A stretch of DNA of 64,000 nt from Oncomelania hupensis (GCA_036898135.1 CM072511.1:37389330-37453329); one strand, 5' to 3'; positions 31,449 to 44,846 are shown, counted from the stretch's first letter. Translations and numbers: made by a program. The notes: generated by a model from the sequence alone, not told the origin.

Positions 31449-31458
31449 GTCTCGCACG

Positions 31459-32202
31459 AAAGAGCTGAAAGGAGTGTAAAGATTGCTGCGCGCGGAAGAA
31501 TGGAAACCTGGTGTGATATTATTCTTGATTTAAATGTCATTGATGGTGAAAACCCATGCATTAGAAGGGACTGCACTAATTTGTAAAGCACTAACAAAGC
31601 AGACTAACGAGTAAACGACACATCCTATTGAGAATAATAACATTTTTAGTGCAATAAAACAATACATAATCTAATTATAGTTTAATCTTGGGGTTCACAT
31701 GCAGTTTTCTTGACCTGTGAAGTAACGTCCGGTCTCCCGTAGTCAGCGCCTATCCGAGGAATCTAGCTTTCAAACGGGATTACACTGATAGGCATCCAGT
31801 GGTTCAACGTTAAATCACAGCGGACTCCACGGCCTTGTACAAGTCTTAAGGATATTTCAATGACAACTGCTGGTCAGTCAGTGCTGTTGGATATTTGTTC
31901 AGTCAATACTGGACTCTAGTCGGTCCTTGGATAGATGTGGCCGTTTACACTGAATGAGTATAAGTCACTTACGAACATCAACTACAAAGTGACCATAATT
32001 ATAATTATATATGACTTTTAACCTAAAACCCATAATAATTATTATATGACTTGCTAAAAAGACTTGACCAATAGAATTATCTAGAGTTTGAGGAAATGGA
32101 TCGAAAAACAAGCAATAAAATAATATGTTGTTCAAGTTAATAGCAAGCATTCGTGTTGTGTCCCTGGGAAAGACACTTTACTCCCGTTTCCTACTCCTTC
32201 GG
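31459..32202. other. Intergenic DNA
   Basis: No gene recognised. AT-rich palindromic-looking patches near 31995-32050. Confidence 0.45.
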
Positions 32203-32480
32203 ATGAGAGTATAAACCGAGGTCTAGTCTGTGTGTCGCATACATTCCATCATAACGGACTTTAAAAATCCTGACGCTCATGTCCTAGACGGTTGAGTGCC
32301 GGTGACAAGAACATACCCATCATGCACTTGGTCCTTCTCCCCCATCCCTGGCTGCCCAGGATTGTGCTCAGTTGTCCGGGCGTCAGACCATGCGCCCAAA
32401 GGCTGCGAGTGGGCGTCTCGGGCGGTTTGAGTTAGATCCTGTATCGGCCAGCGCTCAAAGCGCTATATAAAAAGTGATTA
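32203..32480 (+). mobile_element. SINE-like family copy, most complete
   Basis: Contains all family landmarks: GAGTATAAACCGAGGTCTAG, CTGACGCTCATGTCCTAGACG, CCCAGGATTGTGCTCAG, GGGCGTCAGACCATGCGCCC, GAGTTAGATCCTGTATCGGC and AGCGCTATATAAAAAG. Upstream TGTCCCTGGGAAAGACACTT may belong to it too. Confidence 0.75.
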
Positions 32481-35400
32481 AAATTAAAAAAAAATTCATT
32501 ATTATTTTAAATTTTTATCAGAATCTTTATTGTCTCAACAACCAGCAAGGAAATTTATAAGTAGTAGGTTTATTACATACTGTCTAATCTGCAGTCGTTG
32601 AAAACTTTCAGACTCTTCTTGTTGAAATTTGTGGCCAATCAGAGTATGAATTTTATAAAAACGACTCAAGCCAACATAGTATTATATTAATAATAGTCTA
32701 TTGTCGATCTAGGCGACACAAAAGATCTTAAAAGTCTGTCAAAATAGCGGAACATGTGAAAATCATGTACAAACGGCTTGGTAACAATGGCGAAACGTGC
32801 CACCTCATGGCACATTTACGGGAACTCCGTGTTTCACTGCAGGCTTCTCTGAAAGACATCTTCTACGACACACAACAAGAATAACAAAGGGGATCCTTTT
32901 AACATGAGTTCCGCGTCTTTTTAGTACTCTATTCTCTTTTGCTTGACACACCGCCAAGCTAAGGGGCAGATAACAAAGGCAATCTTTAACGGAAGATTGA
33001 TGCCGCCTAACGTGTTTCAGATCAACGACAGTTGTTGACAAGTGCTAATGGTTGGAAAATCAGACTTGCTCTGGGGATGATGGGTTGGTCAGTGATGGTC
33101 AGTAGATTTTAAATACTACTTAAAGCTATGGCGGACATTTGAGCGGACAATGATTAGTTTGTTTATCTTGGGCGTTATTTTGGAGATCCTGGGGTTTATT
33201 GTGAGGTTTAATCAGAAAACGGTATCGCTGGCGGCTGGAGATTGGAACCAGTTTCGGTGGATCCACGCTGGGAAGCGCTAGACAGTTATAAATGTCGTAT
33301 CCTACTAAGGTAGGCGTTATGCTGAGATTACAATAGTTAGATACAACCCGTTAAATGCATCTCGTTGAATAGAAAACATTTGAGTGTGAATACTTGAACG
33401 CAATTAATACATTTTTCATGTACTCAATCGCGTTAATTAATTAAATGAATTAATTCGTTCATTCAAGAGGTAACGATCAGATGATTCTTGTCCATACAAA
33501 GATCAATCAGTAGATATTATATTGGACGCTGTGGACTAATTTTCTTTCTAATAAAATTGTATAAGAATGCCCACGCAGCACACAAAAAAGTTCATCAAAT
33601 ATCGATTATCGGATACAATTTTAAAAATGATTTTAAACCACAACAATACTACTCATGCCAAACTAATTAAGATTGTCGGAGAAAGTAACCAATCTATTCC
33701 AATGAACGTCCAAGGACGGAAACATCTATCAAGCCGCCATGTTAACTCAATGTACTAATGGCAGAATAAAGAGGATTTTTCTGGATCAAAACAGTAAGCA
33801 CAACAACCAAACTTCTAAAATTAAAAAGCTCTCTATTTTGCTGAAAATTAAACAACTTCCGAATCTCGGTCTCTTTCGCAACGAAAGTATGACAACCACA
33901 ACGCGCCAGCATCACTCAAGAGCGAGAAGGCTGGAAGGGGGGTGGGATAGGGGATTCGTGGGAAGGAGGGATATATAGAACCCATCAACCCCTCCTAATT
34001 CGAATCTATCTGCACCTAGTCCCACTCGTTTCTTCGAATCTACAACCAGTTACGTCATGAAAACAAAACAAAACAACTTTTGTCTTCAATGTGTTACGTA
34101 ACAGTTTAATTCTTCCTGAAACAACCACAAGACCGACTGAAGCAGTAAGAACGCCTTTGCAGTGCTAACACTATCGTAAAAGCCTGTTTTGTTGTTTGGT
34201 AGCAAAATGGATTGGAAACTGTGACCTTTGAAAAAAGGAGCCCGGCGCTCAAGCGTTTTATCCTGCTCCCTTAACACTTGCCATTAAACTTCATGAACAC
34301 TTTGATCATCGAACTTTCTGTGCTACAGCCAGTGCATAAAGCTGCCTGCGTAAAAACCGAGCCCCAGCGCAATCATCAGCATCACTGCGGTAATATATAT
34401 GAGAAAGATTGGTGCAGTGCTTTCGGATCAGAAAGCGTTAAAATAAGAGACTGACACCCGCACATTATGAACCTTCAAAGGAACGGTCATGAAACAAAAG
34501 TATGAAACGACCATTATAAAATTACACTACATGTTCAAAGACGATGTTAAAGGCCTAAGTACGCGTAGCCCCGGGTTTTACTTTGCAATCCGTTAGTCAA
34601 CGGAGAAGCGTGCTCGAATGTAGTCGAGGTAAGAAGACGAGCGTGGAATATAGTCAAACACGGCGTCCGAGAGCGTTGAAGTTGCTGACCGTCAAAACTC
34701 CCTGCCGCTTCTCGCTATTGAGAGCCTTTCAAAGCCCGATAGTTGACAATTGTGTGGTTGCCCTTACAATGACTCTTAGTGCAAAGTTGCACTCAATTCA
34801 CGTGTAGTTTAAATACAAGGAAATAGCCGTTGTGGCGCCGATTGCAACAGGTTCTGCAAGTGCACTTTAGGTTTCACCATTGTAAGAATGGTCCTGATTC
34901 GGCTGTTTGCAGTTCGCTGGACGCTATAAACAATGATTAACCAACTAAGTAACCAATGTATTTGTAGGACCGCAAAAAACTTGTTATGGTACTGTTATTA
35001 CAAGGTCAGGAAGTAATCGGCCGTAATTATATCAGCTTTTTATATTATGAACTTGATTCCACTTTTCTTTTCTTTGATTCATACTCTGTTGTTGTTTTGT
35101 TGTTGTTGTTGCTGTTGTTGTTGAAGTAAAAACTGCTATTGATGGTGTTTTGTAAGAGACCGCGCGAGAATAGTTTGATTATTATAAATGTACGCTTTTC
35201 CTTGTGTGTAGGCCTATCCTTTGGCGTTTTGAACAATGACTGGAAAATTTACAATGAGCACTGCATATTGCATGTGCTTACTTGATTGAATACTTTTAAT
35301 TTAGGCCTACCTACAATGCAATACAATGGTAGAGTGCATTTATACACTCCTTCCCACAGGTTTACACATAAATCTAGTGCTAGTAACATACTATTAGTAC

Positions 35401-36518
35401 CTGTAACTGTATCAATTGCCTACCTTGTCTCAGATTGTAGTTTATGACCATCTTTACTGGATCCACAACCAATTGATTTTCCTCCACATTTTCCCTAGCT
35501 TCACCTATTAACTTTCACCTCTGACCCCGACTTCCGCTTCTGCCGTTTGAAGGTCGAGACTATAAAACGAAATGCTTTAAATTTGAATGACTTTAAATGG
35601 CCGGTAATAACAATATAAGATGGTTTTATGAACTGGTGTTGTGAAGGGATTCAAAGGAACCACACATCTTAACCGACTTTATCTGCCTAATTTTACGGTC
35701 GCTGAACTGTAAAATGTGTATTTGCACACAAATAAAAATAATATTTTGAATCTTTCATCTACTGACTACATAGTTATTAAGCTTTCCAGAAACGGACGAA
35801 TTGAATTATAACAAGTGCCATAAGCACGTATCAGCGATGAGCTCGAGGCGAACGACATCTCCAAACACGAACAGTGTATCGATGTCCTCGAATAGATGCG
35901 CGTTTTATATTATTCACGCAGCCTGTTTCAACAGCGTTTCATCGAAGCTTCCTCTATGTCATTTTAGTTGAAAGACCCTCTAAACGCCTGTATTTATTTG
36001 GCAGAAAACACACGACGTAGCCGAGATTAGCCCGAACGTAAACCTCGGCTAGTCTCAGCTACGCAGTTTGGGCACAAACACGCGCTGACGGCAACGACTG
36101 TAGGCGCTGTTGGGTCACGAATTTCTTTTCCTAATGGGTACAGGTTATAAGTGTGTATGCGGGTTGTCTATTATTCATCTAAGACATTGAAAATAAGCAA
36201 ATGAAATTATTAATTAACACATTTAAATAACTATAACTAAAACAAACAATGAACTCATTAACTAGAACTGAGAAAAAAATAACCCTCTCTCTCACTCTCC
36301 CACCCCACACCCCTATAATGATATACATGGAGACTGACTCTTCATACAATAGTCATTAATAAAAACATAAATCTTCTAGCAGATTAATAAATTAAAACAT
36401 TTTGCAAGCTTTAAGCGAATTGAAAAATTTAATATCTTAATGTTTTTCATTACCACTGCTAGTAAAAAGTCGAAATCTTTGCATTAAAACAGTATATGAA
36501 CCAATAAAAAAAACACAA
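32481..36518. other. 4-kb intergenic DNA, no gene recognised
   Basis: Open frames under 80 codons, none with recognisable motifs. A short (GTT)n lies at 35090-35120. Two of the seven TAGGCCTA sites lie at 35209 and 35302. Confidence 0.5.
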
Positions 36519-37250
36519 TTAAACGAGCAAAAAATATGTTTTACCAAATTTAGTTCGTAATGAATTTAAGAAAATTCTATATGCTAGTATTACAACAGGT
36601 CTGGAAAAATTTATATGTAACGAAAATTGGGATGAATAAATATATTTTCTGAAAAATGCTTTTTCTATTCTGTAAATCGCTTCTTTAATAGATAAAGATA
36701 TTCGAACAGTAACTGAATTCAAGTTCAAAGCATCGATATTTGCCTCTTGATCGTCCCAATCATTAAAGATAAAACCAGAATGTGATGGTATCCAACAGAA
36801 ATTAACTTCTGTTCCATTAAAATCAAACAATGAAAAAAATGCTGGATCTCATAAATTATTTCTTGTCGTTCCTTCCTATTTTGTAGTATTCAAAGCCTGT
36901 AAAACATACTATGCGGACTAGCAATTTTATTTAAAGCCATTAAAATAACTATCAATTCTGATGTAAAAATTGAAAACCCTTCTCTTAAATGAAACGATTT
37001 ACATTTTTTTCAAATTGGGAGGGACGAAAGCAGATCTTGCATTTTCTGATTCTAGTACAGAACCATCAGTGAGAATTCTAAAACTATTATTAAATTTTTT
37101 ATTTAAATTTATGCGAGTATCTATGGCTTTCATATTCTTATCTGAATGTTTTGATACAGAACTATACTCATAATCATAATTCGCCTTTTTTTTAACTCCC
37201 AAGGTAGGACACATGTCGGAGACATTATTACAGTTTAACAACTGTTTCAT
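36519..37250 (-). mobile_element. Decayed I/Nimb-like LINE RNase H fragment
   Basis: Three minus-strand blocks in different frames line up in order with the 18083-19580 element: ILTDGSVLES near 37050, GFSIFTSELIVILMALN near 36935, and FCWIPSHSGF near 36800. The catalytic D, E and H positions remain but frames are broken and spacing is altered. It looks like an older copy of the same family. Confidence 0.75.
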
Positions 37251-38854
37251 TAGTAATTTGGCAGTCCTGAAAGAGATCTTGTGTGTATAAGTTACAAGTT
37301 ATAAAATATAACACTTACTGCACTTATGTATGGCGGACGGAAAGGCTTTTATTCATTTGATGCAAAGATGCGTTTGTTCGTCCCCTCCGACCATGATCTC
37401 TTCTAGCCTCATGAGCTATTTTGACCATTCCTATGTCACTGTGTGTCAATTTGTGTTTTTTTACAAGACCAACTTCTTTGCCATTTCGCCTATTATTATA
37501 GCGTAAGCTACTATGCCATAACAAGGATCTGGCATCATGGTAGATCCATTCTAAACAGTTGCCAATATTCCACAATATCCGACACAGTTCATTGCACGCC
37601 AAGACCCAAGCAGGACTAATGTTCTATAATACAATTATCCAACATAGCTTTTGGAACTTCGTCTTTTATTTAACTCAACAACAAAAAATGAGAGAGACTA
37701 ATAATAAGATTCTCTGCTCAGAGGGAGGGAAGGGGAGGGGAAGTGAAATAATTGAAATATAATTCTAAAGCAAAATACGAAAGACATTAAAAAAAACCAG
37801 AGCTATTGATATTCCACAACATAAAAATAACAGTGAAAAACTCGAATAGCTCTTACATTTCACTAACAACGGAAATAATTTTGAGGCTGACCAAACCGTT
37901 CTTAACAACAACATTAACACAGAAAAAGGAAAACCCACACATGAATATATTTCAAATTGAGAGGAATGCTATTTCATACGAAAACTAAAAATACACATGC
38001 AGACTGAACAATTTAAATTCTTTCAGTTGGTAACTTTTTTGAAACAAAATCACAGGAGAAATTGTTAGTAACTGTGTACTGTTAAGCTAAACGGACCGTC
38101 CCCTTTGACATTGTATTGTTCCTTGGGCCTCAGCAGGTGAGTTCCTGATGACAGCAACACACGATTTAGATCTCGGCCTTGTTTGTAGATCATTATGTTG
38201 TCGTATGGAAGGGAGGTAATAATTCACCGACACAATGCGGGGTTTCCCTTCTGAAACAATGGTATTGTATTGTACCGAATTGTACCGACTTGTATTGTAT
38301 TGTATTGTCGGAAGTGGTCAGAGGCTTCGGTGGGGAGTCTCTTGAACAAGTGGACAGTAACTATGTCGTTTCATTATAATAATCACAAAGTTACTGTTGT
38401 AGACCCTCTCTGTAAAAACAGTAAGACATTGTTTTGCAAATACTCAAACGGTAATAGCTAATTCTGATCTTTTGTGTTCTATTTGCGCCTTTAAATAGTA
38501 ATAACTTCACTGTATTCTTTTCGTTTCGCGAACTTTTGAAAATTCACATGGTTGTTTAAAGACTGTTCCCTGAGCAGGTGTGGCTGTTGTAGGCCTATTT
38601 TGTATTTTAGACATATCTGGACATATTTTGAAATAGTCGGAATGAATCAGAACGGGCCAAATGTCTGTCTGTCTGCATGTCCGTCCGTCGGCCGGTCCTT
38701 TGGACGCCATATCTCAAGAACCAATTAACGGATTTCGACCGAACTTCATAGAAATATAGGTTAGTGGCCTGCCTCCCATGTCATCGTATTGGCAATACCG
38801 CAAAGGCCAAGGTCAATGGAACCATTTTGTTGTTAAAATCGTTTTGCTCAATAT
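37251..38854. other. Intergenic DNA
   Basis: A short TTGTA/TGTAT repeat lies at 38263-38310. No gene recognised. Confidence 0.45.
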
Positions 38855-38908
38855 ATCATCTGTGGTGCCCCAACGACCTTTGAATTACGGGATAGGATAG
38901 GATAGGAT
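38855..38908 (+). mobile_element. RTE-like LINE, minimal 3' end
   Basis: Only the last part of the family (ATCATCTGTGGTGCCCCAAC, GAATTACGGG) and a (GGATA)n tail remain. Confidence 0.7.
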
Positions 38909-39321
38909 TTCAAAAACGGCTGAAGCGGGTTTGCTGAGGTTTGGTACACAGGTAGTTCAGATCATCCTTCAGTAGCATCCCGGTTGTTAGTTGGTCGGTC
39001 CATCATCTCGGATTTCATTTTTTTTGTTCCGAAAACACTGTTTTGCCTTATATCAAGAAATTCATCAATTTTAATATGAGGATACTTTAAATTCTGCTAG
39101 GTATATTAAATCATTCGTAGGTGTACTTTTCGAAGGTCAAGGTTTCTAAATACGTTTTACGCTGTATCATAGCCAAGTTTTATCATTTTTAGTTTGTTTG
39201 CTAATAGTTCAGATAGTAGACTATCACTCCATGTTTTCCTTTTGCATCGTTGGGATAAATCGCAGTCACAACTTACACCGCTCAGAAAAGTAACACTTTT
39301 GAAAATGCTCATATTTTGGCT

Positions 39322-39903
39322 CCCTGTTGGGGTGCCGGGGGTTTCAGTATAAATAGTATCCCCACTTTCTGGAAATTTAGTGCTTTTAATTCCCACTTTC
39401 GCTGTCTTTCTCATTTGTTCTTTCTCATTCCTGGTCTGTTCTATCAATCTGCTATACTATCTTCTTCTTCGCTAGACCAGTCACCTACCTTTTTTCTTCA
39501 AAACTCTTCCGGGACAAGACTCCTTATTTGTGTGTGAGGTCTGTCGGATCAGCTTGGGAATATTGGACGCTTTCTGCCAGGTGGTCACTAGGGCTTCCTA
39601 TGATGTTATTATTTAGCAATGTAGGCATTTTATATGTATTTGTTTTGTTGATAATTTATAATGATGTTTGTATTCTATTTTGTTTATGTAAACGGGGGTT
39701 CGATAAATTAGAGTATATCCTCAGCGTCCCCTGCGTGGGATGTCTTTATTGTAAAGTGACTGGCTGGTGGAGAGCATTCAGTTTTCCTACTAGGGTTGTT
39801 TAACGTTTCAGCAGATCTTTTATGCGGATCGTGGGTTGTCCGGTGCTGATTTGTCTCGGAAGAGTCCGCTGGACCTAAAGCAGTAATCATGTAATGTAAT
39901 GTA
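39322..39903 (+). mobile_element. LINE-like 3' fragment, second copy, 11-bp TSD
   Basis: Same family as 30903-31448 and about 32 bp longer at the 5' end (CCCTGTTGGGGTGCC...). ATATTTTGGCT flanks it at 39311-39321 and 39904-39914. Different 5' truncation points with shared 3' tails fit target-primed reverse transcription. Confidence 0.85.
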
Positions 39904-39968
39904 ATATTTTGGCTATGTGTGTAAGTGTCTGGAAATACATTTGAATGACATGCCATCTTGTTTTATTA

Positions 39969-39998
39969 ACTTCTTCTTCTTCTTCTTCTACTTCTTCT

Positions 39999-40030
<32 letters not shown>

Positions 40031-40031
40031 T
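39969..40031. repeat. (TTC)n-(TTTC)n microsatellite
   Basis: CTT units, then CTTT units, about 60 bp. The DNA from 40032 to 41052 has no recognised gene. A 101-codon minus frame at 40382-40687 lacks motifs. Confidence 0.93.
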
Positions 40032-41052
40032 TTTCCCTCTGATGCAGCAAGCTAGGGATGATTGTAGAATTAAAACAAAAAGACTTTGGATTGTGTGCGG
40101 AGTATGCAAAACATAACGTAAACACTCTCCACCCTATGCTAAAAATAAATTAATCTCTGATACTCCGTAAGCACAACGGTCAGCCTGTAAATTAATTAAC
40201 CACGCGTGTGTGCGAGTCTGTAGCGGACATTTGCGCATATACTGAACCCATGTCTGTGGCCCAGCCTTCTTTGTGGTCAATACACGATGTGTGAACCTCA
40301 TTAGGCCTAAGTAGAGCACGAGGACTAAGTAGGGCGTGCATGTGTGCTCTCCGCAGGGTCCGTCTGGCGTCGTGGTCTCCCCTACGTCGTTGATAAGGTT
40401 GCATCATTCTGTGGGTAGGATTTCATTCTGCGGGTACTATTATCTACAACTTGTAGACCTAAACGTAATGTTACGTCGTCCCCCAGGTGAGAATGCTGAA
40501 GAGCTCGTGGAATCAAGACCGCTAATGAGTTTACTGGGGACCTTGCATTGTTTTCGCATTTAAAAGACGGTGTGATGGGGTAATCGTTTCTCAAACCGAC
40601 CGCTAAGCTTTGTTGGAATTTTAGGCGTCTCTTCTGTGTTGTGTAAACAAAAACTGTGCCTATTATACCCACTCGCCCTCTCGACAAATCCTTTTAACAT
40701 TCACAGTGAGTATTGCACCACTGAAAAGAACCCCTTACAACCAAAAATAACTCTTTCGAAAGTATCGTTATTTTTTTTTTAGGAATAAATTCCGTAGTTT
40801 TTGGCTATTAATACCAAGGCTTATCCCACTTAAAAAAATTTTTTTTTGCTACAACTAGCATCTACCGAATTCGGTAAGTGGCACGACTTGTAAAAAAATA
40901 ATTGTTCGTAAGGGTTTTAATTTTAGGTTGATAAAATAGACCCGACCCTACCCCCAGAGACCAAAGACTGTGTGGTTCACTCAGAAATGGGGTCAAAGGT
41001 CACCAGGCTGCGCCGTTAAAATCAAGGGAAATAACTCCCGGTCAAACCTAAA

Positions 41053-41324
41053 ATCCTATCCTATCCAATCCTGTCCCGTAACCCGGAGGTCGTAGGGGCA
41101 CCACAGATGATCGCTTAACCAGCATGCTCCATCTTTCTCTGTCCTCAGCAGCCCTGATGGCTTCGCTCAGTGTCAGACCAGTCCATTCTCGAATGTTGTC
41201 CTCCCACCTCTTTTTCGGTCTCCCTCTTCTTCTACCTCCTTGCACTTTGCCTTGCAGAATGGTCTTTGCAAGGCCTGATGATCTGGTGACGTGGCCATAC
41301 CATCGGAGCTTCCGTTTCTTCACC
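41053..41324 (-). mobile_element. RTE-like LINE 3' fragment
   Basis: The minus strand encodes KKRKLRWYGHVTRSSGLAKT, RRGRPKKRWEDNIREWTGL and DRERWSMLVKRSSVVPLRPP, with a (GGATA)n tail on the left. This is the cleanest uninterrupted reading among the copies. Confidence 0.87.
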
Positions 41325-41392
41325 TAAATTAGTAACTTTCAAACGTTAGCGGTTGCTTTGAGCAACGAAAGCCCACTTTATCATTACGGGAC

Positions 41393-41445
41393 AGCGCCTT
41401 GAGAAGCTCTCTGAGCTTGTAAGTGCGCTATATAAGAGAAATCTC
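41393..41445 (+). mobile_element. SINE-like 3' end fragment
   Basis: CAGCGCCTTGAGAAGCTCTC, then GTGCGCTATATAAGAG, like the ends at 9490-9545 and 5771-5820. Confidence 0.55.
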
Positions 41446-42189
41446 TTTCTTTTCATTGTTTAACGTAATAACAATTCGAATTTTAGGGTAAAACCGTTTT
41501 CGTCAAAAGTAAACAAAGCCTTCGAATGGGGACCTTTTCACTAGACAGCAATGCGTTTATGCCCTGTACGTGTACCTTTCTTTCCTGTTCTTGTACCGTA
41601 CCCTTTATTATCAGCGTTTGGGGCGCCAGTCGTGTAAGTACGCAAAACTCCAGTCCTGCAGTTTCTAACCTACCCCACCTTATGCTGTTAGTATAGTTGT
41701 ATTGACATCAATAAAAGCCAGGAAGAGAATCGCTTTCTACATCTTTTGAATAAAGATTTAAATAATAATAATATACTTTTTTTATAGCGCAAAACCAAAC
41801 TTAAAGCTTGCTCTAAGCGTATCGCACGCATACAAACACATACGCGCGCAAGTATATATAGGCTAATAACAATGTAGTAAAACGTGGTGAGATAAAACGG
41901 TTAAACAATGTAAGAAGTATACAAACAGCACCTCTAACAAGGATAAACATGAAAACCACATGTAATTGCGCCATCATTTTTAGAGGGGGCCGAAGTTTTG
42001 ATTGCACTTTGCTAAACGGTCAGTTGCTATTAATACGAAAGAAGAGCGCTGTAGATAGTGCACAAGACTTAAACTTAAGACTAGTAAAGTAGTATGCATT
42101 AAATCTGATGCTTTAATATCGACCTCTTCAGATCGCCGCTCTTTCAGTTCGATTTGAAGAAAAAAAAAGTACTTGGATTATTGCTAAAT
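41446..42189. other. Intergenic DNA
   Basis: No gene recognised. Confidence 0.45.
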
Positions 42190-42211
42190 ATTATTATTGT
42201 TGTTATCATAG

Positions 42212-42272
<61 letters not shown>

Positions 42273-42298
42273 GATTTAATTAATTAATTAATTAATTA
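42190..42298. repeat. (ATT)n then (TTAA)n
   Basis: An ATT tract to 42272 followed by five to six TTAA units. Confidence 0.93.
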
Positions 42299-44490
42299 TT
42301 TTAAAATTCATTAATTTATTTATTCATTCATTTCTAATTTCCGCACCATTCCTTATTGTTAATGAGTTGTACCTATATCAAACCGTACGTTTGAAAGAGG
42401 GCAAGTATTGGCTCATTCTTATTTCCTTGCCGGTGCTACAGATATTCATGTAATAGTTTACATAGCAACAAAGAGGATCGTCCATCTGAAGTCCAATGCC
42501 TCTATAGATCTGTAGATAGGTGCTGTGCGCACTACATGCAGTAACAGGTTAATCTGCAAGGAGCTGCATAGGTGAGACTAAACTCGGCTAGTCTCAGTTG
42601 AGATATGTAAAGTAGAGCGTAGCTACATCAAATTGTCATCCCTATCACACCGTTCGTAAATACCGAATACAAATGTTCAGTGCACCTCCTAGCTTACGCT
42701 GCTAATGGTGATACTTTTAATCTTGTACATCCTTCTGTGTGTGTGTGTGTGTACGTGTGTGCGCGTGTGTGTGTGTGCGTGTGTGTGTTTGTGAAGATGT
42801 CTGGTCAAAGCTAATGCGTGGTTAAAGTTAATCAGTGCCGCCCAGAAGCCTCCCAAAAAGAATTAGAGCGATCCCTCTGATTGATGTAAATTCAGGTGAT
42901 CCGAAGTTGGTGCACACAAATCAGCAGGGAGGTGTCCCTCATCTCTCTACAGGGACCGTTTTAAGGCCCTCTGGGACGATAAGAGTTAAGGCTGGTCGGC
43001 TACAACATTAACACACACGCACGCACACACACATAGACACACAAACTCACATATACACACAAACACACCACACATACACACACCACACACGTACACGCAC
43101 ACACAAACACACACACACACACATACTGAGTATTCGAGCTTTTAACGATCTCCACTTGAAACAATTTTAGCTGTTGACAAAAACTGAGTCTGGTGCCTAA
43201 AACTCTATGAGTAAATGAAAAAATTGACTGACATCACAGACACACCACTTCTAGTTCCACCACACAAAAAGAATAACCACAGTTCAATCGATTCTGAGTT
43301 TTAAAGATAGAAGAGCTTTTCTTCGTCTGGGACGAATCGGCCTGTTTACAGAATGAGTGCTATCCATGCTGTGTGTTTAAAGAAACCTGGATTGTGATCT
43401 GATAACGAGGATGGGAGTGGTGATAGATTTATAGGCTAGTAGCACTTCATAGTAACTGCCTGGGTTTATCTCCTTCTACGACTCTGCAGTTCAGTGCGAC
43501 CCAGGACTTCGGGAAAAATATAGGACCCTCCATCTCATTCCCAATCTGAACGCATTTTAATTAGTGCCCGGCACCCAGAGAGCACTTGCTAAACATGCAC
43601 AGAAAAGGTCAGTTTAGATTCATATTATTTTAAAGTTCCGATTCCTTCAATATATGTTTTATATTTCCTAGAACTAGCTAATCCTCTTTCATGTGGGGTT
43701 ATTTTAATCTTTACTCCTACTCTCACCATGCATCCACTACAGTAGGCTACCTTTACTACAGTCTGGGTAACCTCTTAAGAGCCAAAGTTAAGAATCTATA
43801 TCAAATACAAGCATTACCTGCAGATCTAATGGTTAGAACGAGTAACTTCGTGTCCTACCACTTCAGCAAGAAAGTACCTCAACTATCATGGTTATACCGG
43901 AGCACATTGCTTCTAGATATAATGGGATATCTTATTCGAGAACATAATGGCTACAACGAGCTATAACTGCATGCGGATCGTCATAGCTGTACCTACAAAT
44001 TTTATGTACGTACTAGCAGTTGATGCGAACAAGGCTTGAAGAAGTCGGCTAGCTACTCGGCTCTTCTTTTCCAGCAAGTGCACAGTTCTGGGGTGTGGTG
44101 CGTAAAACCAGACAAAATTTAGCCGCCTTTTACGCAAAGTCTGTGTACTTGAACCAAAGAATCTGTCACACAAATTAGCAATACAAACTAAACAAGCTAA
44201 ACCAGCGGAAAAAGATAAACATGCCACCAAAACAACCTCAAGCGCCAAATCTATTCAAATCAATGCATAATTATTCAACAATAAACATGCCCGAAGCTTC
44301 AAAAGGAGACTACTCAGTCAGCTGCAGAAGACAAAGAATACATAAATCATCTCCCTTACGACGCTTTAATGGTCACTTTGTCCTAATCCGGCCTCGCCCT
44401 CTTGACCCCCATCGCGATTTTGTGGAATTTGGTTCCGTGAGTCTTGTACATGACCAAGAGAAGCATTGCAACTCTTTGCTTCAAATGTAT
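42299..44490. other. Intergenic DNA with (GT)n and (CA)n tracts
   Basis: Imperfect (GT)n at 42736-42790 and imperfect (CA)n at 43008-43124, opposite orientations. Open frames at 43961-44248 (minus) and 44221-44550 (plus) of about 100 codons have no recognised motif. Confidence 0.5.
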
Positions 44491-44518
44491 GGTGGTGGTC
44501 CTGAACAGGACCATCACC
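44491..44518. repeat. 28-bp inverted repeat
   Basis: GGTGGTGGTCCTG and CAGGACCATCACC pair at 12 of 13 positions around AA. No flanking direct repeat seen. Confidence 0.7.
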
Positions 44519-44776
44519 AGCGATTCTGGTACACTTCCACAGTTGTGTAGAACTGTTAAGCGATCACACGCTTCGGATCTTATGTTTGCCAACTTCTTTG
44601 GATGACGTTTTGTTGTGCTTCACTCCATTTAAAAACAGCACTTAAGCTCATTGTCGTTAAAGACAAATTTAGATTTATTTTTTTCATTCTTAGATCCTTC
44701 AATATCCGTACTTTAATTTAACTGTCATGCTTCTATGATCAGCTATCTCCACCTACTCTTATTCCAGCACATAGAG

Positions 44777-44846
44777 CGGAGAGAGAGAGAGAGAGAGAGG
44801 GAGGGAGGGAGAGAGAGAGGGAGAGAGAGGGAGGGAGAGAGAGAGC
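44777..44846. repeat. (GA)n/(GGGA)n tract
   Basis: Purine repeats immediately upstream of the CR1-like fragment. Confidence 0.9.

Noticed and set aside
39157..39803. Small protein-coding gene from frames 39316-39803, shared with 30886-31392
   Set aside because: Both are copies of one retroposon bounded by target duplications. The reading frames are interrupted and no protein motif is visible.
41046..41330. Target duplication ACCTAAA around the RTE-like copy at 41053
   Set aside because: Only 7 bp, AT-rich, and the right copy overlaps bases explained by the family consensus. Too weak to claim.
44221..44550. 109-codon plus frame and overlapping 95-codon minus frame
   Set aside because: No family features; opposite-strand overlaps of this size are expected by chance.
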